Shown here: positions 60,677-64,000 of the stretch, piece after piece
Layout: each line of letters begins with the position of its first letter
How positions within the stretch are numbered: the stretch's first letter is position 1
Origin: Pedobacter caeni
GTDB taxonomy: Bacteria > Bacteroidota > Bacteroidia > Sphingobacteriales > Sphingobacteriaceae
Direction of reading: 5' to 3'
NCBI RefSeq assembly: GCF_900129215.1
Contig: NZ_FQUQ01000001.1
Span: 1,364,001 to 1,428,000, forward strand
DNA: 64,000 nucleotides
Made by a program: the position numbers and the translations under genes
The notes under the pieces: model-generated
Seen by the model: the letters and a program-made list of their open reading frames with translations, nothing else
Database searches by the model: none
What the model was told of the DNA's origin: nothing

Positions 60677-61374
60677 TATTTTTTATCTACCCATTCCCCG
60701 ATTAATTTCCGATAGGTTTCTCCAATCGACAAGTACTCCCCATTGCTCATTTGTATTTGATATCCTTCGATAACCCTGATCTTATTTAATGGAATAATAT
60801 AGGAACGATGAATGCGGACAAATCGGTTTTGAGGCAGTTTGAGCAAAATATCTTTCATATTTTCCAACACAATGATCTTTTCTGCAGGGGTATGAATGCG
60901 AATATAATCTTTCAATCCTTCAATATACAAAATCGAATCTATGGCGATTTTATAGTGCTTGCGATCTGCTTTCACGAACAGGTAATCATCTGTTTCAGCG
61001 CTTTGAAAAGTTTCCTGCCAGCGGTTGTATTTTTCTACGCTTTGATAAAAACGGTTAAATATGATCGGTTTTAATAAGAAATCAATCACATGGAACTGGT
61101 AGACATCCAAAGCATATTCAGCATAAGCAGAAGTAATGATGAAATTGTGCTTTTGGTTAAACAATTGCATCAGTTCGATACCCGTCAGATCTGGCATTTG
61201 AATATCTAAAAAGATCAGGTCAACCATCTGAGTGTTTAAAATCTCTATGGCCTGGAATACGTCACTGCCGGCATACAAAACATTTAGTTGTGGGACCTTC
61301 GATGCGTAATCGGCAATGAGCTTTACTGCAAAAGGTTCATCATCAAGTATGATACAGTTTATTCTTTTCTTCAT
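60676..61374 (-). CDS. LytTR response regulator
   Basis: Response regulator of 232 residues. The receiver domain has ILDDEPFAVKLIADY at the acidic pair, Asp in DLIFLDIQMPDLTG, and KPIIF near the end. The LytTR domain (about 130-232) has DSILYIEGLKDYIRIHTPAEKIIVL and RFVRIHRSYIIPLNKI. It is 10 bases downstream of the LytS gene and coupled to the following gene. It is the second LytS/LytTR pair of the window and probably controls the divergent TonB-dependent gene. Confidence 0.94.
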   Translation of the reverse strand: MKKRINCIILDDEPFAVKLIADYASKVPQLNVLYAGSDVFQAIEILNTQMVDLIFLDIQMPDLTGIELMQLFNQKHNFIITSAYAEYALDVYQFHVIDFLLKPIIFNRFYQSVEKYNRWQETFQSAETDDYLFVKADRKHYKIAIDSILYIEGLKDYIRIHTPAEKIIVLENMKDILLKLPQNRFVRIHRSYIIPLNKIRVIEGYQIQMSNGEYLSIGETYRKLIGEWVDKK

Positions 61375-61384
61375 TGTAATATAT

Positions 61385-62416
61385 TTACTTTTTGTCTCTT
61401 ATTGACTTTTTAAGGGTGCTCAGATCGATCTGAAGCTGAGCCCTGAATCGATTATTTTCACTGGTCAGGATAAGCTCATGAGCATTTGGGTAATAGATTT
61501 CTAATCGATTTTTAAGATTATCCAATCCTATTCCTCCCAACTTATCTTTTTTTTGCGTGCCCATTTCATTACTTACCACAAAAGACAATTTCTTTGAATC
61601 TGTACGGATATCTACAATAATCGGATGCTGATTGGAAGTAAGTCCGTGTTTTAATGCATTCTCTATTAGTGGAGATAGTATGTAAGGTGGAATTTCGATA
61701 CTTTCATCATCCGCATGGATGTTCAGCTTTACAAAATCATTTTCTACGTGCCTGAATTGCTCCAGTTCGACATAAGCTTTAATGTAATTGATTTCCTCAG
61801 AAAGGTTGATCCGTTCTCTTTGAGAGTAGTAAGTGGTGAACCTCATTACCTCACTCAGCTTTGAGATCGCAAGCAACGATTTATCAGATTGAAAATAAAC
61901 CATCGAATAAATATTGTTTAGCGTATTGAAAACAAAATGAGGGTTGATCTGCGCTTTAAGAAACTTGATTTCGGTGTTTTTCTTTTCTTCCAAAAGATGG
62001 ATAAAATAGATGAAATACCAAAGAAAGGAGCTGAACATGATCGGTTTACTGCTATAATAGACGTTATCACCAAGATAACCAAAAAAGGAAGGGTTGGTAT
62101 AATTGATCTGATTAAATAAAATCCCGGTAAGAAACTGTTCTGCAAACCACCTTAACCCGGTAAAAACAAGGTAAGAAATGAACACACCAAAACATAACCT
62201 TTTCCATTGAAATACTTTAAAAACCCATTTCATGATCACCAGGTAATGAAAGTAAAAGGTAGCGACAAAAACGATCACATAGGTACAATAAAATAAATTG
62301 GGAAGGACGAATCTGAATTCAAAAGAATCTGTTACAAACGTAAAATACGCCGTTAACATCCAGAATAAAAGGTGAACCAGCCGTTCTGACTGCTTTGACA
62401 ATGTGGTATTATTCAT
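61385..62416 (-). CDS. LytS-type sensor histidine kinase
   Basis: Kinase of 343 residues. Four N-terminal membrane helices (HLLFWMLTAYFTFVT, FYCTYVIVFVATFYFHYLVI, LCFGVFISYLVFTGLRWF, IMFSSFLWYFIYFIHLL) are followed by the His_kinase domain: KFLKAQINPHFVFNTLNNIYSMVYF with the phospho-acceptor His, and a HATPase part (SPLIENALKHGL, LGGIGLDNLKNRLEIYY). The ATG at 62416 begins MNNTTLS; a longer form would contain an unlikely 41-residue leader. Confidence 0.93.
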   Translation of the reverse strand: MNNTTLSKQSERLVHLLFWMLTAYFTFVTDSFEFRFVLPNLFYCTYVIVFVATFYFHYLVIMKWVFKVFQWKRLCFGVFISYLVFTGLRWFAEQFLTGILFNQINYTNPSFFGYLGDNVYYSSKPIMFSSFLWYFIYFIHLLEEKKNTEIKFLKAQINPHFVFNTLNNIYSMVYFQSDKSLLAISKLSEVMRFTTYYSQRERINLSEEINYIKAYVELEQFRHVENDFVKLNIHADDESIEIPPYILSPLIENALKHGLTSNQHPIIVDIRTDSKKLSFVVSNEMGTQKKDKLGGIGLDNLKNRLEIYYPNAHELILTSENNRFRAQLQIDLSTLKKSIRDKK

Positions 62417-62425
62417 CTGTAGTTG

Positions 62426-62542
62426 TTTTATACAAAAGTATCCATTCGGGTAAAGGTAAAAAAATGGGTTAGTAGATAAACCGCAGGGGTTTGTCGAAAA
62501 AAGTAGCTTAAACAGCTTGTTCAATACAGTTTTGTACAAAAT
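62426..62542. promoter_or_regulatory. Divergent promoter region with two related near-palindromes
   Basis: TTTTATACAAAA (62426-62437) and TTTTGTACAAAA (62531-62542, a perfect palindrome) lie close to the kinase and receptor starts. The first overlaps TACTTTTG on the minus strand (62433-62440), a good -7 box for the kinase gene. The spacing (about 105 bases) and shared sequence suggest paired regulator sites, perhaps of the LytTR protein, though LytTR sites usually are direct repeats. Confidence 0.4.
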
Positions 62543-62557
62543 TTAATAGAAAAAGTA

Positions 62558-64000
62558 TGAAACAGATTATTCCTTTATTCGTTGCCATTTTATTTCATCT
62601 TCATGTTTTCGGTCAGCAATTTTCGCTAAAAGGTAAAGTAGTGAACTCCCGTAAAGCTCCTGTAGAATTTGTGTATGCAAATTTAATGAAGAACGACAGT
62701 ACATTGATCAGACAAGCGCTAAGTGACAGCACAGGTCATTTCTTTATGCTGGCAGAGAAAGGAAATTACCGGTTAGTTATAGCGCAATTTGGGACGAGGT
62801 TTACCAGCCAGGAAGTCGTATTAAACCAGAACATTGATCTTGGGAATATAGAAATCAATGAAACCACAGAACTCCGGGGGGTGACCATAAGTGGCAGAAA
62901 AAAGATCATTGAACAGAAAGTTGACAGGTTGGTATTCAATGTAGAAAATTCTGTAGTAGCAACTGGCGGAACAGCATTGGATGCACTAAAAGCAACACCA
63001 ACGGTTAGGGTTCAGAACGACAATATCTCTATTGTAGGAAAAGGCGAAGTATTGGTTATGATTGATGACCGCCTGCAAAGAATACCACAAGAGGACCTCG
63101 CGGATTTCCTTAAATCTATTCCCTCCGCAAACATTAAAAGTATAGAAGTCATCACCACACCGCCTGCAAAGTATGAGGCGGAGGGCAACAGCGGGCTCAT
63201 CAACATCAAATTGAAATCAGCAAAGACGAATTCATGGAATGCCAATATCGGTACCTCCTATACTCAAAAAACATACGCAGGTGGGAATCTGCAGGGTTTG
63301 TTCAATTTCAATCGTGACAAACTTTCTTTACAAGCTTCTTTTAACAAAGGCACACAAAAACTATTGACAACGTCAGACAGCCAGATATTTTACCCCAATG
63401 AACTGTGGAATGAGGAGATCAGGAACAAATCTAAAAATGAGGTATTGAGTTTAGGCTTTGGGTTGGATTATAAGCTGACTAACAAATGGACAACCGGCAT
63501 AAAGTATCTTAACAGCCTGACAGATAAAGAATCGGCAAGTCAACCATTCACCAGCAGGTTAGACCAAGCGACAAAAACAGTCCATTCTTATGTGCTTTCG
63601 GATGTCATCGCAAACAACAAACCTGAAATGAATTCGCTCAACTGGTACCATTCATTTTCTCTGGATTCCCTTGAAAAAAACATCACGGTAAACTTCGATT
63701 ACTTCAATTACAGAAAAAAAGACTTCCGGTCTTTTAATGGAAATGAACTTGATCCTCAGAAAGAAATCATTCAAAACACTTTCTTTTCATCCATCAATAA
63801 CAACCTGAATAAGATTAAAAATTATTCCGGAAATATAGACGTTTCGCTACCTTATAAATGGGCAAATGTCAGCTTTGGGGCAAAATTTTCTTATACCAAT
63901 ACCAATAATGACCTGGTCGTTTATAACAATAAGACAGGTATCCCGGTTTTAGATACCAATCAATCCAACATCTTTAATTATAGAGAGCACAATGAAGCGC
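62558..64000 (+). CDS. TonB-dependent outer-membrane protein (partial, runs off the window)
   Basis: The first 481 codons are visible; the rest lies outside the window. Signal peptide (PLFVAILFHLHVFGQ), a carboxypeptidase-regulatory-like domain (about 20-95, FSLKGKVVNSRKAPVEFVYA), and a plug (about 100-225: TTELRGVTISGRKKI, ALKATPTVRVQNDNISIVG, ANIKSIEVITTPPAKYEAEGNSGLINI), then beta strands. This is the 'outer membrane beta-barrel family' form of TonB receptor common in Bacteroidota (IEV.TTPPAKYEAEGNSGLIN). It is divergent from LytS/LytTR, so the two-component pair may control it. Ligand unknown. Confidence 0.9.

Noticed and set aside
1..64000. CRISPR array, prophage, rRNA operon
   Set aside because: I saw no regularly spaced repeats, no capsid, terminase or integrase genes and no rRNA sequence.

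Overview
The window looks like a chromosomal segment from a Bacteroidota member of the Sphingobacteriaceae, most like Pedobacter. The evidence is a RagA/SusC plus RagB/SusD pair driven by an ECF sigma factor and FecR, LytS/LytTR two-component systems, many lipoproteins with short signal peptides ending in Cys, genes without Shine-Dalgarno sites, and promoter motifs of the Bacteroidota type (TTTG, about 18 bases, TAnnTTTG). This is inferred from gene content; no 16S rRNA lies in the window.

Region 1 (1-13 kb): two AraC regulators frame a four-gene operon (DUF6268 beta-barrel, DUF2141 protein, small membrane protein, NmrA-type NAD(P)-binding protein). A TonB siderophore-type receptor follows, with an 18-bp inverted repeat just upstream of its start. 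Then come a quinone-oxidoreductase-like enzyme, a polytopic membrane protein and two lipoproteins.

Region 2 (13-28 kb): a tight operon has an ASCH/winged-helix protein, a colicin-E9-immunity-like protein, a second possible immunity protein, a DUF6265 protein and a beta-propeller. After it come an LRR-DUF1963 protein, small secreted and membrane proteins, a VOC protein, a DUF421 protein with a zinc ribbon, a GH29 alpha-fucosidase and a serine beta-lactamase-like hydrolase.

Region 3 (28.4-32 kb): two identical tRNA-Lys(TTT) genes sit inside a 138-bp direct repeat. Between the copies lie a MarR-GIY-YIG-hydrolase operon with an almost ideal promoter and a gene for a secreted protein. A 15-nt copy of the tRNA-Lys 3' junction recurs at 54353.

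Region 4 (32-46 kb): an SGNH esterase is followed by a large LytS-type kinase whose extracytoplasmic part looks like a TlpA/thioredoxin protein without the CxxC, and its LytTR regulator. These converge on a sigma-FecR-SusC-SusD locus. A transglutaminase-like secreted protein and an orphan XRE protein follow.

Region 5 (46-64 kb): an NmrA/AraC pair, two tandem PqiA-domain membrane proteins, an AraC gene with a broken DinB gene, a DUF1330 protein, D-lactate dehydrogenase, and a run of SUKH, DUF4304, OB-fold lipoprotein and SUKH-HEAT genes that looks like an immunity-gene array without toxins. The window ends with a LytTR/LytS pair divergent from a TonB-dependent outer-membrane protein that runs off the edge.

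Two themes stand out. Immunity-type families are abundant but no toxin is present. Gene decay is visible between genes: a frameshifted DinB gene, a C-terminal scrap of an S41 peptidase, and three unrecognised C-terminal remnants.
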